From Planococcus citri (Eukaryota > Arthropoda > Insecta > Hemiptera > Pseudococcidae), in contig NC_088679.1 in NCBI RefSeq assembly GCF_950023065.1, forward strand, positions 10,602,001 to 10,666,000: 64,000 nucleotides of DNA, written 5' to 3'. Position numbers and translations under genes: made by a program. A model generated the notes under the pieces. It did no database searches. It was not told the DNA's origin and saw nothing but the letters and a program-made list of their open reading frames with translations. Positions 1 through 12,840 of this stretch are shown one piece after another (the first letter of the stretch is position 1; every line of letters starts with the position of its first letter).

Positions 1-1020
1 CTGGTGTTGGCCATTCCGGTTGCTCAGTCTACATCTGTTCTAAACAGTCTGACTGGTCAGTCTCTGTATGTGCTCAGATTGCTGACTTATCAGTCCGCAA
101 GTTCCGCTTTTACGGTCAGCCCAGGCTTGGTCTGCTCAGGCAAGTCAATGCAGATGGAAGTAAAGTCTCCTGTCCAAGGAAATTTTAAAATCTGTATATT
201 CTGGGAAAGAATGGAGTTGACTGTTGAGGAATGGTTTGCATTCAAAACGAATTTGATATGGCTTCTGAATTTTTGCAACTTTTCAAGAATTTGATGAATC
301 ATTTTTTGTTTATTTTTTAAAAACGGTATTCTACTTTTATAAATGATAATTTTTTCATAACTAGGAATGTAATTTGTGTAATGGCATTTCCTATTTCTCA
401 GTGTTTGAGAAAGCTGTCCCATCTACTCTTAGATCCTAGAGTTAAGTACATACCTAGGTACATAATTATTAATTTAAAATACTGTTGTTTTTTTTTTGGT
501 CAACATTTTTATAACATTGGTCCCTCACCCTCAGCCTCATTATCTGTCAATTTTTCAAAGTACAAAGATATACCAACATTTTATAGGGTCTGCTCAATCA
601 AGTCAACACAGATAAGTGTGATAAAAAGGGAAGTAAAGTCTGTGGTGCCGGTTACACACTTCCTAGTGGTGATTTCAGCCAAGATTACTTGGAGGGAGAT
701 GTGCCATTGTTGGTGGGTGTGGTGGAAATTTGTGGTGGCGAGGGTCTTTCGGGTCTCCAGGCTCCCTGTCGCTGTTGGGAAAAATTTTTCCTGAGGGTTA
801 AAATTTTCCTGATAATGGTTAAAATTTTCCTGATGATGGTTAAAATTTTCCTGATTGTTGGACGGCAGAGTGGGCTCTCGTTGCTGCAATGCTTTGTTGC
901 ATTTGCTTGCGGTGACATGTTGAACTCTGGGTATGATTTGTTGTCATTGCTGCTTGGGGGTTGTGTTCCTGTGTACTGCAGTCTCAATTCTCAATGGCTC
1001 ATTAGGCTAATATAATAAGA
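1..1020. repeat. Degenerate repeat region with a 21 bp tandem and a diverged direct repeat
   Basis: No gene recognised. A block near 127-173 (tctgctcaggcaagtcaa... then gaagtaaagtct) recurs, diverged, near 585-640. At 781-856 a 21 bp unit containing ttaaaattttcctgatgat is repeated about three and a half times; read on the minus strand it gives short Gln-Glu-Asn-Phe-Asn heptads. Minus-strand open frames over 580-990 are rich in Gln, Asn, Thr and Pro, and one could be a worn retroelement gag-like remnant, but no zinc knuckle, protease or polymerase motif is visible. I treat it as repeat-derived. Confidence 0.4.
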
Positions 1021-2860
1021 AGATTAAAATTAATTACATCAAATTAGTATCTGAAAGATCTCCACCCTACCAAATTTTGGGACAATTTTTTGTAATTTCG
1101 ATCTATTTTGGGAACGCCTGGAAAGCTAGAAACCGGAGATTTGCGCCAAACGTAACGTTTTGAGATACATATTCAATTATCTAGATGAAAAAGTTTAGTT
1201 GAGTTTCCTGTATATTCGTTCTAAATGGCAGATCAGTTTTATGAGGCAATACTTTTCGAGAAAATTTCAAGCATGTTAAAATTCCTCAAGCAGAATTACA
1301 TTTTCCAATTTTCATTCAAAATTTGTAGAAGTTCAAAGTTTTTTGATGAAGTGAGCCTGCGAAAAATTGGTGCCATTTTTGGAAGATGACTTGAATCGCT
1401 TCTTCATCTTCACTGGATTTGGCACGGCTTGCGATGTGTCAGACGGACTCTCGCCGGCTGTTTCCATACAAGGTGTCTAGGCTTTTTTGTTTGTCATTTT
1501 CTAAAAAATGCTCTAATTCAAACAGGTTCACGAAATCGATCAACCGATGAACTTGCAGCAAAGAAAAATTCCCTTAAATTGATTAATTCATTTTAATATG
1601 TAAAATGCTCATCACTTTTCAAGAGCATATTACGTATTAAGTATTTAGAATAAGATAGGAAAGTTGATAATTAAAATGAAAAATATTTTTACATAATAAT
1701 ATTGTGTTATTTTTCAGGAGCTGTTTCCCACCCACTGATGACTGACGTCCTCAAACCAAACTGAATTACTCCTGGAAAATTCAAATACATTCACATTCTC
1801 ATGCTAATGAAAATCTTTAGATACCAATCGAGGTAAACTATGCTTTCATTCTTATAAATACGCGTATTAAATATACTTAATGCAATTTCAATATTCAGTA
1901 AATAAAGTACCTACCTGAATAAAATGTTTCTTTTTGTAGGTTCGCATGGTAGCAATTCCCAACCACCTACGTATATAATAAAGAATTGTTTCGACTCCGA
2001 GATCTGAATGTATGAATTCAATATCAGTAATTATTAGAAAGCTGTAAAATTTAATAATTTGGCAACCTACCTGCTCATTGCATGCATGGAATTACGACTT
2101 ATAAAGATGACAATCGTTGTCGGTGAGTGTTTTTTTCAATATTCTTGTAGAAGTTGTCTTTCAACTTGATGAGTCAGAGATGGTAAACAGATTAACTTGG
2201 GGGAAAAGTGATGAATTTTAAAATGAAAATGAAGTACCTGGCAGCTTTATGTAGAATAACAATTATTATTTGTCGGCAATAATACCGACAATGAATTTTT
2301 CTCAAGGTGCTAATTTATGAAATTTGTTCATCTGGTTTGTTCATTGTATCTTATGTGTTTGTTTTAAAATTTTATCTTTTTTTCATGTAGGTCCTATGTG
2401 GAAACAGTTGATGGTTAATTTCTCGGGAAAAAATATTTTAAAAGCGCGAATATTCGTACGTAACACATTATTGTACATCATACGAAACGATTTCTTCAGT
2501 GAAATGTGATAGTAGATCATCTAATCTAGATATCGAATAATGTAATATTAATTTTCATTTTGTAAAAATGTTGATATTGTTTGGTGATTTGAAAATGTAT
2601 TTTGTAGACCCACTTCATTTTGTCATTCCCAATTCCCAAACAATTCTGTATGCCATTATGTGCCTAAACCTGTGTTAAATGTACGTAATGTACGTACTAC
2701 GTAATATGTATCTTTTAAGTTGTAATGTAGTATCCGGATACTTGAGTAGATTTAAGCAATAGGTTAAGTTGGTAATTGTCATAGGTACCTATTTATTTCA
2801 ATTACCGATGTATTCGCGATCATACTCATTGTTATTCATGTCATGTTTAATTGTTAATGT
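1021..2860. other. No gene seen; one possible short 5' exon
   Basis: AT-rich, no long open frame in either strand. The only gene-like hint is near 2090-2120: an ATG-led frame of about 12 codons (MELRLIKMTIVV) running straight into a good donor, gtgagtg. Without a partner exon this is not callable. It lies about 750 bp upstream of the exon-like triplicate module. Confidence 0.3.
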
Positions 2861-3950
2861 AAAATGTTCAACTAATATTTTTTTTGACAGCAGAATAATT
2901 AAGAAGATTCGCAGATCATGTAGATCTATTGATGGCAGAAAGGTAAGTGGATATTGAGTTACTTCGAATACGCGTGTTTTTTTCGAAAAATTGATTGAAA
3001 AATTTTAGCATTAAGAAAATGAACCAAAATTTTCCCTTTTCATGTTTTTTTCCTTAAAAAAAGTCGTACTTACTGTAGGTATTTGGTGATATAAAATTGA
3101 AAAACTTATCTACTTTAGATGTTCTGAATTTTGTTTTTTTGAAAAGTTTGGCTTTTTAAAAATTTAGATATTATGAATCCCTTTTCATTTGGTAATTGAA
3201 TGAATTCGAATGCTATACTAATATTTTTTTAACAGCATAGAATCATAAAGATTCATAGATTATGTAGATTTATTGATGGTGGAAAGTATTGAGTTGGGTA
3301 ATTTGAATACAAGTGTTCTTTTTTCATTTTCAAAATTTGATTGAAAAATTAAATTTTACCATTACCTAAGAGGAAGAACCAAAATTTTCTCTTTTCGTAT
3401 TTTTTCCTTCGTAAAGTTATCGTATGCTGTATTCAGTGATACAAAATGAAACCACGTTGGAAAACTTATTTTAAATATTATTCTAAATCTCTAAATTTTG
3501 GTTTTTTGAAAGTTTTGGGTTTTTTAAAATTCTCAAGTTTCAAGAAATGGCTTCAAGGCATTAAGGATTCCAAAAATTATCATTTTGATGATATGTATTT
3601 TTTCAACTGCTGAATTATGAAGATTCATAGATCATGTAGATCTATGTATTCAAGTATTGATGGTGGAAAGGTAAGTGAATATTGAGTTACTATACGCGTG
3701 TTCTTTTTTTTAAAAATTTGATTGAAAAATATCTTTACCATTAAGAAGATGAAACAGACTTTCCCTCGAAAAGTTAAGCTTAAGCTGTATTCGGTGATAT
3801 GGAGTTGAAAAAATGATTTTCGATTTTTTTTTAAAATTCTCAATTCATCATTCGATTTGGCGGTTAAAACAATTTCGTTTCTAGAAATGGATTAAAGGCG
3901 TAAAGTGTTCCAAAAATTATTATTTTGGTAAAAATTTTGAATTTTTGACC
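2860..3950 (+). repeat. Three tandem copies of a ~360 bp module with exon-like core
   Basis: Three diverged direct copies begin near 2870, 3225 and 3595. The conserved core in each is a T-rich tract, then (a)cag or aac-tg, about 60 bp containing agattca/gcagat-atgtagat-tattgatgg, then in copies 1 and 3 gaaaggtaagtg, and finally ttgagtta with a nearby cgcgtgtt. The core therefore looks like an exon with acceptor and donor; copy 2 has lost the donor (aaagtattgag) and copy 3 has lost the AG of the acceptor and carries an insertion. The intervening ~290 bp are also alignable. Confidence 0.6.
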
Positions 3951-4689
3951 CTTTTCCGTATTGTTTTTTGCAAACTACGCTCGAAAAGTTGTGCCCAGAA
4001 CAGCTCTGTTCATTAAGTAGGTAGTTGCTGTTGATAATAACTAATAAGAGACAGTAGGTAGGTACCTAATCAATGAGTAGATTTAATATTAGGCATCTGC
4101 GAAGTTCTGATTTATTTTTATTGATAGGTACCTACGTTCAAAATACAATTTTTTTTATTGAAACACGTTTAAAAGAGTTTGAATTACACTTGAATTCAGG
4201 TGTAAAACGAAAAGCCTTTTTTCTTTCCAACACTGTTAAAAAGTTGAGCTTACCTACATTTTAAATTTATAGTTAGAAGTTGAAGCATTGGAGATATTAA
4301 AGGTAGATGCAAAAGTATGAAACATGTCACCATCGCCATTGAACGGAACCGAAACAGCATAGCGACAATAGAAAGTGAAGAACATCAAATGTTGATTTTT
4401 GATTATCACTTGTTCATCTTGATTGAACGATATTTTCATTTCAGCAGACAAAATTGATGAAAATGCATCGAATTCGAGAACACTTACTGTCACGAAAAGT
4501 TGGACAAACGAAAATTTCAAAAAATCTCCGATTTTGATTCGAGAACTTCGTCTGACTCCCTTTCACTTGTAAAATATTAGTTAATGTAGCTCCATGGAGA
4601 AATACAGACAGCGAGCTAGAATTTGCTATTTGAGCAAATTGGGTTAAAAGGTGAGTTTGCATGTTTTATTAGTAATTCATTCGAAGATG

Positions 4690-5170
4690 ATGCTACGAGC
4701 CCCTGGTGAGGTTTTCGGCGAGGTAACGTCAAATCGAAGCCTCAAAAAACGTTTATTTTGGTGTGCCTGGTGATACGAGCTCGTTTTTAGATTTTGTTCC
4801 TCGTTCCGGAAACTCCTTTTGATTTTAGCGACGAAATAATATGAAATTCGTGTTTAGGAGGTTCAAAAACTTATACTTTGATACTTTACATGATGATTTA
4901 TCTAATTTTTAAATTTGAGCCTTTACTCCTGAAGGCCCTTTTCATTTTACCACCGAAATTATATGAAATTCGTGCTGAGGAGGCTCGAAAACATACATCT
5001 TGAAACCTCACACGATAATTAAGCTAAAAATGTAGGTATAAATTTATGCCTCAAGTTCCTCCTGAAGGCCCTTTTCATTTTAGCGCCGAAATAATGCAAA
5101 ATTCGTGCTGAGGAGGTCCGAAAACATACAATTTGATACCTCACACCATATCATTCAGCTCTTAATCCTG
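4690..5170 (+). repeat. ~150 bp tandem repeat, about three copies
   Basis: The phrase (t)cctgaaggcccttttcatttta-c-ccgaaat recurs at roughly 4795 (diverged), 4925 and 5055, each followed by atgaaattcgtg, gaggaggtt/ct and cgaaaacatac, then a-cctcaca. Spacing is about 130-150 bp. The array ends near 5170. It lies just upstream of the hairpin MITE. No coding potential. Confidence 0.6.
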
Positions 5171-5364
5171 TCTGTGGCTCATTAAAACATCATAATAACC
5201 TCAAATTCGTAATTAGCGTCCTCAAATTAGCATAAAATCTCATTATAATGTAATTATTAAATCAAAATCGTGATCAGCGACCTCGAATTAGTAAGAATCG
5301 AATCGGTTGATTTTTTGAAAAATACACGAATTGCGGACGAATAATCAATGATGCCCCTGCAAAG

Positions 5365-5785
5365 ATCACGATAGGCAACTATTTAGACCGTGGCAGACGA
5401 CGGTGGTTCGAATTTTAAACGAACCTGCAGCGCTATCTATCGAAATAAAACGGAACTTTTGTTCTGTTTTTAAAAAAATCGAAGGTTTAAATTTGGCGAA
5501 ATGAAAGCTAGATATGCGCGTGGCGCTATCTCTCGGAATATTACGGAACTACTTCAGAGAGAACATCGAAAACCGCGTTCTATCACTCGAATTTGACGTA
5601 GTTCCGTAATATTCCGAGAGATAGCGCCACGCGCATATCTAGCTCTCATTTCGCCAAATTTAAAACGCGATTTTTTTTAAAAAACAGAACAAAGTTTCCT
5701 GTTTATTTCGATAGATGGCGCTGCGTGTCCGTTTGAAATTCGATTGCAATTTTTAGTAACTGTTAAAATAATTGCCTATCGTGAT
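5365..5785. mobile_element. 421 bp hairpin MITE
   Basis: Nearly the whole interval folds back on itself. The ends are atcacgataggcaa (5365) and ttgcctatcgtgat (ending 5785). Inner arms containing ctagatatgcgcgtggcgct and the complementary agcgccacgcgcatatctag flank a short centre near 5565. No open frame, so it is non-autonomous. I found no convincing target-site duplication (flanks gcaaag and tatcga), so the superfamily is left open. Confidence 0.8.
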
Positions 5786-6473
5786 TATCGAAGGGGTATA
5801 ATTTTTCCATTCAATTTATTAATGTTTAACGATTTTTAAACTTATGAAGTGAAATTGACCGAACAAAAAGTCAAAATGGGGGTTTCTTGGCACTGGGAAT
5901 TCGATAGAATGATTATTTTATCAATAAAATGCATATTTCTGGAGATAATCACCATTTTAAATTCAGATTTTTTGTATTTTTAAAAAATTTTTGTCGTAAA
6001 ATAGGTTTTTGAATCCGTAGAATCCATTTTTGGGCATCGTTTGTTTCGAAAACCCTTCTATTCTGCGATAACTGTGGAAACAGCTCGAATTGCAGCTTTA
6101 TTACTCGAATGACGTTCTCGTTAAAAAAAAAAAAATACAAAAAATGACACAATTAGAAGAATTCTTTTACATTTCGATCACATCTACTTAATAACCAAAT
6201 AGTTGCAAACGAACAAATTCAAGATAGAAACAACGACAATAATAGAAAATGAAAACAAAATCGTTTAAAATTTACAGATGAATACCAATAATTTATACAA
6301 AAATTCCAAAATATCGATTATAAAAATTTACACAGCGATAATTCCACGACATTTTCAACGCAATAGGTAGGTAATGATAATAATACAGTTAAGTATCATC
6401 AAATGAATCAATAAATTCTAAATAGATCAGTCGACATGAATCAACGAACTACGAAGCCATCAATTCGATCATT

Positions 6474-8244
6474 TTAAATAGAAAATTCCGCATCAGCACG
6501 AAGAGCACAGCCTGATTGTTGTATAATTTCGGACGCGGCCCATATTCCACATTTCACACAAGTTTCGTATGGTTGTTGCAGAATCAACTGAGATAGAAAA
6601 CCTGTAACATTAAAAAAAATAACAATATTTAATATTGACTGAATTTTAAAAACCTTTCAAGAAAATTCTCATTCTAAAGGAAAATGTTCAAAATTAGTAC
6701 CTGGATTTTTGATTTTTATTTCATCTTACATTTTCTGTTAATTAATTTAAAAATAAATTAAATATTCATTTTTTCAGAGAGCAAATTTCAAATTAGAATT
6801 TTTCAATTCAATTTTTGCAAAGGGAAAAAGAAACTTGAATTTTTTTGCTCTTTTCTAGTTTGTTGAAAAAAATCAAGAATTGGCAACTGAACGTTGCTTG
6901 TAGAAACGAATCAGTCGTTCGCGATCGATCATTTCAATTTATGGCGAACGACCGAATCAATTCACGAACGAATTCCTCGCAAACGATTGAAAATTGAACA
7001 ATTCGACAATTGAATCAATTCATGAGTGAATCTGAAATTCTGAATCATTCGCAAACGATTCAAAATAATTGCTTAAATTGCATTTTAAGAGTTGATCGAT
7101 TGAACCGAAATTTTTTGCAACTGAACGTCGGTCGATGTCAGAAACGAGACAGACGTTCGCTAATGATTCGCCATACATTAGAACAGATGAATCGTTCGCG
7201 AACGATTTTGAATTGCAATAAAAATAAAAATTTGAAAAGAAAATAACAATACAAAATTGACCAATGGGATTTTAAATTTCTCAAAAAAAAAAAAAATGGC
7301 GGTAAAAAAATTCAAATTCTGTGTTTTTTTTCAATATTTAAATGATAAAAAATCTACTCAATTCCCCTGGGTCCCCTGAACTTTCAATTTATATCATTAT
7401 AATACTCATCAAGAACGATTCTTTTGCACGTTGGTCAAATTTTCCAACGCCCCCTCCTCCTCTCCACCAAAACCGAAACACATACTCGTGGGCTTGTGAC
7501 CTATTCATTTCATCCATTAATTATTAAACCAGTAATAAATTACATACCACCAACGAAGGCATCTCCAGCACCATTAGTATCGATAACTTTATCTTGTGGT
7601 AATTTCATAACTTCGAATTCTCTAACACGTGATCCTGAGTAAGGACACATAAAAAATTCACATTTTAAAAACATCAAAACACCTATTCAAAGAGTAAAAG
7701 TTATTTTTGTAAAATTTTCACAAACGAACCATCAGCCACGATAACTGGAAGATCTCCTTGGGTAATGACCACTAGTTTTTTTCTACTTTCGTTATATTTA
7801 TGCAATTTGGACATCTTCAATGCTATTTCTGATATGCACTCGGTAGCCAGTCTGAATTGCTTGGAAAAAGCTAGAGCTTCCTGAAAATCAAAGCAATAAT
7901 AAATTATTTATAAATAATATAAAAAAAAATTAACCAAAGTTTTTGTTTTTTGAAAAAAAAAAAATACTCACACTTTCATTTCCAAAAACGATATCAACGA
8001 AAGGTAACAACTTAGTCAGACTTTCGTGATAAAATTCGCATACATAAGGAGCACTTAAATTCAACACAGATACTTTTTTATTTTTCAAAGCTTCCATAGC
8101 CACACTCAGCGCGGTATCAGGACTTACACAGATGAAATAACCCTGCAAAATAAAAAACAATTACCTATACAAAATAAATGTACTGACGAGAGAATCTTTT
8201 CAAGTCAAGCTCGTCGACTTCGATTAAGCTGAAATCTGGCTCAA

Positions 8245-8275
<31 letters not shown>

Positions 8276-9059
8276 AGATCAATTAATAAATCTGATACAC
8301 TCACAGTGATGTAAAAATACTGAGCATTTTCGATAACTTTCTTATTCTCTGGCGTCTCTATATGCTTGATTGTGAACATCTGGGAAGCTGACAGATTGGC
8401 CACTATTGATCTAGATTTTCCATCTTTCGAAATGATCACAGCGCTGGTTCCTACAAAAAGGACATACTAGTTCAATGACAATCGATATCTACATATAACT
8501 GAAGTGTAAGTTTTATAAATACATCTAACATTAATCTCACCGGTAGGTTTCTCGTGGGTATATTGAAATCTCGTATCGACACCATCTGATCTAGCTTTTT
8601 CTTCTAATATTTTACCATATTCGTCGTCACTTATGCAACCCATGTAAACAACCACATTCACTGTTTTGAGGATAATCTACATATAAATAAAATAACTTGA
8701 TATAATTCCCATCGCATAATCGTTGCCATTGTACTAGTGTAAGTGACTCCGCAGGGGATTATTGTTAATCTGCGTTATCATTAAAATTAATTTCGAAGAT
8801 ATCCTAACAGCTAATGAAGCGAAAGGTACAAAGTATCATTTATTCGCATACTTGAGCTATTCGAGCTGTATTGAGAGCTGCTCCGCCGGCTGTAAATTCG
8901 GCTTTGTGATTTTTAATCAAGTCTTCGTACAGAGGTTCGTGTTTGGCATCTGCTAGAATAGCGTTGTTTGGCAGTAAGTCGTATTTTTTCAGGAACTGAT
9001 CGTCAGCTTGGGCTGAAATATCTAGCAGGGGGTTTCCCATACATAGCAACATACCAGGT
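6474..9059 (-). CDS. Adk: Adenosine kinase, exons 2-8 (first coding exon not found)
   Basis: Phosphorylates adenosine to AMP with ATP (purine salvage, cytosol or nucleus); a PfkB/ribokinase-family enzyme. Exons on the minus strand: 9059-8852, 8676-8541, 8450-8305, 8142-7972, 7880-7730, 7634-7548 and 6601-6474 (stop TAA 6476-6474). All junctions have AG/GT borders and keep frame, giving 341 residues, close to the usual ~345. Visible family blocks are GMLLCMGNPLLDISA at the N-terminus, GGAALNTARIAQ (substrate-side glycine motif), PTGTSAVIISKDGKSRS, the mid-domain VFGNES, and near the C-terminus DTNGAGDAFVGGFL, the PfkB signature whose Asp is the catalytic base. The first exon base, A, completes a codon whose other two bases must lie in an upstream exon encoding the start Met and a few residues. 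No frameshift or stop, so it is probably functional. Confidence 0.95.
6890..7215. repeat. TTCGCGAA-type degenerate array inside the last Adk intron
   Basis: Within the intron between the last two Adk exons, words such as gttcgcgatcgatc, cgaacgaatt, cgcaaacgattgaaaa, gttcgcgaacgatt and gaatcaattc recur about every 30-40 bp. They match the denser array at 23280-23820 but are more eroded. An open frame crosses it but it is repeat-derived. Confidence 0.6.
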
Positions 9060-10325
9060 CTGAAAAAAAAAAACAACAGAATTAATTAAATAATTTAGGC
9101 AAGAGAAGGGATTACATTAAAATAATAATAATAAAAATGTAACAATTAAATCAGATCAACAAGTAGGTACCTCAAATTATTACTCATATTTGCACAATTA
9201 ATATTTCAATTTTCAACTATACTAGGTCTACGGAAAACTATTATGTAATGCTCTCAACTTGAAAATAACTAGCAACGAAAACGCGTTCGACTTCGAACAA
9301 TTTTCATAATCGAATGCTCAGATAAGAAACGATGAGAAGTGTAGGTGAATGATACTTATATGTAGTATGTCTTTGAAGTCAGATGATAATTAATATTGAT
9401 ACCAATACGACGATGTGCAACTGTGTAAATTAGTAATTTTCCCACTTCATTTCGAGAGATTAACAAAGTAGATTAGCAACTCGGTTGCGAGTGGCGTGAT
9501 TTATGTAAATGATGCTTAAATTATCCATATCATTTTTTTTTTATCTTCAGCGTTTTTTTCTATATTTGCACTGCCATGGCAGAGATTAGGTAGGTACCTA
9601 CATAAGTGGATGAGAAAGTGGATATGTCTGTAAAATAAACGAATCGAGATTTTCCAAAATCATAAGTACCTACTTAATCAAGGTATGTATTGGGTATTAT
9701 CAGTTTGAGATAACAAGTTTTTATAAAATGTTCCGATCAAAATTCACCATTTCCTGGTGAATTGATCCTGAGCGTCTTTATTAATATTTTTATTTCAAAA
9801 ATTGATTAATTCACTGTTGCCTGATAGAAAAAAGTTTTGTTCAAGTGTAAATGAAATGTGCCTTGTAACTAAAAAAAAAAAAAGAAAAACAATGTTAAAA
9901 TACTTATAAAAATTATATCTCAATACTCGACTAAAAAAAGAAGGATGAAATTCAAAAATCGGTCCATTTGAAATTTTGATTTATTCGCTTGGAAATTATC
10001 AGGCAGCTCAAACTGAACGACTGCTAGAAACTTTGCCGATCCGCAGATCTAAAGGAGTAGTAAATTTTCTCAGCTTCAAAGGTACTGTTGTGTTTCTACC
10101 CTTGAAATGTCTTAAATGAGATTATATACTTTTTTCATGTACTCGTAAACATGATCAATTGATCAATATTTTAATGAAAATTCATTAGTTTTTGCAAGTA
10201 CGTACTTTGAAGAATCTTATTGCTTTTTAGGTATTTTAATTCCATTTTAATATGTTTTAATGACGTTCTTCTATTCATTTTCTCTCTAATAAATTTCAAA
10301 ACTCGTATAGTACTCAATTTTTCAC
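9060..10325. other. Upstream of Adk exon 2: intron 1 or promoter side, nothing else seen
   Basis: Preceding the exon acceptor (tttttttttcag on the minus strand) is ordinary AT-rich sequence. No open frame of note and no recognised repeat. Because the Adk start exon must lie further upstream, this interval is probably intron 1 of that gene, which may be long. Confidence 0.5.
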
Positions 10326-10329
10326 AAAA

Positions 10330-10880
10330 AAAAAAAAAAAAAAAAAGAAACTCCAGTAACAAAAAAAGTGACAAACATTACAATAATTCGAGATTCTTGG
10401 GAACTGAAAAAATGAGATGTTTTGGAATTCTTTGACAAAATCGACAATTTTTGGGTAAGTTTGTTTAAAAAAACGCAAATCTTTGACAATTTTTGTCAAA
10501 AAGCAAAAATTTGAGAGTAGAGTGGCAAAAATTAACAGTTTTTGGGAATTTCTTATTAAGTATTGACAAAAAAATACATTTTCGGGAGAAAAAACGAGAC
10601 TTTTTGGTAGTTTTTGACAATTTTAGCTAAAAAAGCAAACCTTTTTAAGTACCTACTAAAAAGCTAGAATTTTGGACAAAAAACAAGATTTTTGGACCAT
10701 TTTAGAAAAAAAGCACGACTTTTATAGATTTTTTTCCGAGAACTTTTTACAATTTTTCAAAAAACAGAAAATTTTTCACAATTATTATATTTTGGTAAAA
10801 CACAAGACTGACAATTTTAATAAAAAGAAATTTTTTTGGAAATAATCGGCAAGAAATTATGTTTCTCAGCGATTTTAGTA
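10330..10880 (+). repeat. Degenerate GCGAGACTTTTTGGCAATTTTTG satellite
   Basis: Begins after an A20 tract. Loosely repeated phrases caaaaagc(a/g)(a/c)gac/att-tttgg-aatttt and agacaaaa recur every ~35-45 bp. Copies are strongly diverged, so the period is soft. The same phrase set recurs at 16600-18320, 23830-24130, 27050-27330, 33690-34200 (reversed) and 49530-50760. Confidence 0.6.
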
Positions 10881-10889
10881 AAAAAAAAT

Positions 10890-11335
10890 GTAGGTCAATG
10901 ACCTCCAGAATCTCCACAAGTGGACAGACGACTTTGAGAGGTCACACAGATGGGTCAATTACCTCTAAAGGCCACTGGCCAGCTAAATAGACAGACAACT
11001 CTGAGAAGCTGGCCAGACGGATCAATGACCTCAAGAAGCTAGACAAACGACCTTGAGAAGCCAGACAGACGGGTCAATGACCTCAGACGGGTAGGAATGA
11101 ACTTAAGAAGCCGGCCAAACGGGTGAATGACCTCCAGAAAGATAGACAGACCATCTTGAGAGGCTTCACAGACGAGTCAATGACCTTTATAGACCAGACA
11201 GATGACCTTGGAAAGCATGACAGATGGGTAAATAATCTTGATAGGACAGACAGGTGGATGGACAACCATGAGAGACGCCGGTTAGGTAGGTCGGTGACCT
11301 TTAGAGACCAGAAAGGCGGTCGTTGAATTTCACCA
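10890..11335 (+). repeat. GACAGACGGGTCAATGACCT minisatellite, locus 1
   Basis: A degenerate tandem array whose unit, about 35-45 bp, reads roughly: gaccttgagaagccagacagacgggtcaatgacct (split here as gaccttgagaagcc + agacagacgggtcaatgacct). At least ten partial units are present. It is GC-richer than its surroundings. Open frames on both strands are translations of the repeat. The same unit makes up 38000-38790 and, inverted, 42520-42640. Confidence 0.75.
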
Positions 11336-11454
11336 AATTGCTTATCATAAAATTTCTTCATTTTTTAGAACTACTTATTGTACTACATATCTACAATACA
11401 CTTTAAACAATTTCAACAGGTTTTAATGAAATTCCAATACCCCATGCAAGTTTA

Positions 11455-11785
11455 TTCAAGGAGTTTTGAGGACTTTCTGGTGACTATTCCACCAACAATT
11501 CCCCATTAGGGTAACAAAAACCTTGTGGTGACTCTTTGTTGACAGATTCACCACTAATTCATGAAGTCAAAAATTAATTAAACGTGATGACTGTTCGGTG
11601 AATCTGTCACTAAACAGCCAACAGACTGTCAAAAAAAATTTTGAGAGCTCTGGAGACATCCTGGTGACTATTTCACCAACAATTCCCCGTGAGGATGACA
11701 AAAACATTTCTATAAGTGACTCTTTGGTGACAGATTCACTACAGATTCACCGAGTCAAAAATTAATTAATGACATCTTAAGCTAT
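11455..11785 (+). repeat. ~180 bp direct repeat, two copies
   Basis: gagttttgaggactttctgg... at 11460 and gagctctggagacatcctgg... at 11645 start two copies sharing tggtgactattccaccaaca, aattcccc, gactctttg-tgacagattcac and gtcaaaaattaatta. Identity is roughly 80 percent by eye. No coding content. Confidence 0.7.
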
Positions 11786-12190
11786 CTTTGCTTAATTTTA
11801 TCAAATCATGGTATCAAACAGACTTTTTTTTTTGAACAAATCACTAATTATTTTTTCAACCTAATTTTCAGAAAGCTCTCCACTGCACCCCTCATCTTAG
11901 GTACCTGCATACTCACTTACCCTTTGCGCCTGCCTTCTCTCTTTCCTGTGTATTGTTCTGCCCTGGTATTTGACTTCTCTCCTTGGCAAAATGCAAATAA
12001 CTGCCACCTTGTATAGATTTTAAGATGTTAGGTTAAGTCAGTCAGTAAATAAATGTATAGACGAAAAGATCTAGTTTCCTTTTCTCTCGCTAATGGTGGT
12101 GACACGAAGCCAAGGTGCTTCAAAAGCATTCTGGTTTTCATAAAATCAACTCCAAATTGCAGTTCACAAAACTGTTGCAATTTCGATGTA
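11786..12190. other. No gene; possible worn LTR end
   Basis: Contains cagtaaataaatg (polyadenylation-like) about 12045 followed by tggtggtgacacgaag near 12095. The arrangement resembles the end of an LTR next to a primer-binding site, but I cannot match it to a tRNA end and see no partner LTR. Confidence 0.2.
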
Positions 12191-12840
12191 CATTGATGAT
12201 CAAAATGCTACATCAATGCACATCAAAATCTTCTTACATCGATGTCGATAACTTTGCACTACTACTGTTAAGTCTGCTGTTTCATTTCCCAAAATTCCTA
12301 AGTGGGCCAGAATCCGGGCTATGGTAACATCCATGTCACATTGAAGAGATGAGATTTCTGAGGCAATTGGATGTTGCTTAGATTTAGATCTGTTAGTTGA
12401 GAGATGGAATTCAGTGAATCTGTCAAGTGTGATAAAGATGTAAGTATAGCGTATAGCTCACATGAAAGAATACCAAACAAGCACTGCAGTGAAATCTCGT
12501 CAAAACTGTGCTGGCGTGCTATCACAAATGACCAAACAACCACAACAATCCACGGGTTTTGACCCATTGGTGTAAAACGAAATGAAATCATTATACTGAG
12601 CAATAAAGTTATTGATGACTTGAGAGTGTTCAAGTAATGATGTATCAAATGAGAGAATATTTCTCTTATTTTTTTTTTAGGATTTTCTGGATAGAATGGG
12701 GGAAGAGGATATAGCTGAATGGAGTTTAAAATGAACAGCCCTGGACCCAAGTGCCGAGGCACCAAGAAAATGTTGGTGGGCCATGGCGAATTTGGGCAGG
12801 TTGGTACAGATATATACTTATGTAAGATTGTAAGTTCTAG

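Noticed and set aside
11930..12110. LTR end with primer-binding site
   Set aside because: A polyadenylation-like word and tggtggtgacacg are present, but no tRNA match I can name and no partner LTR.
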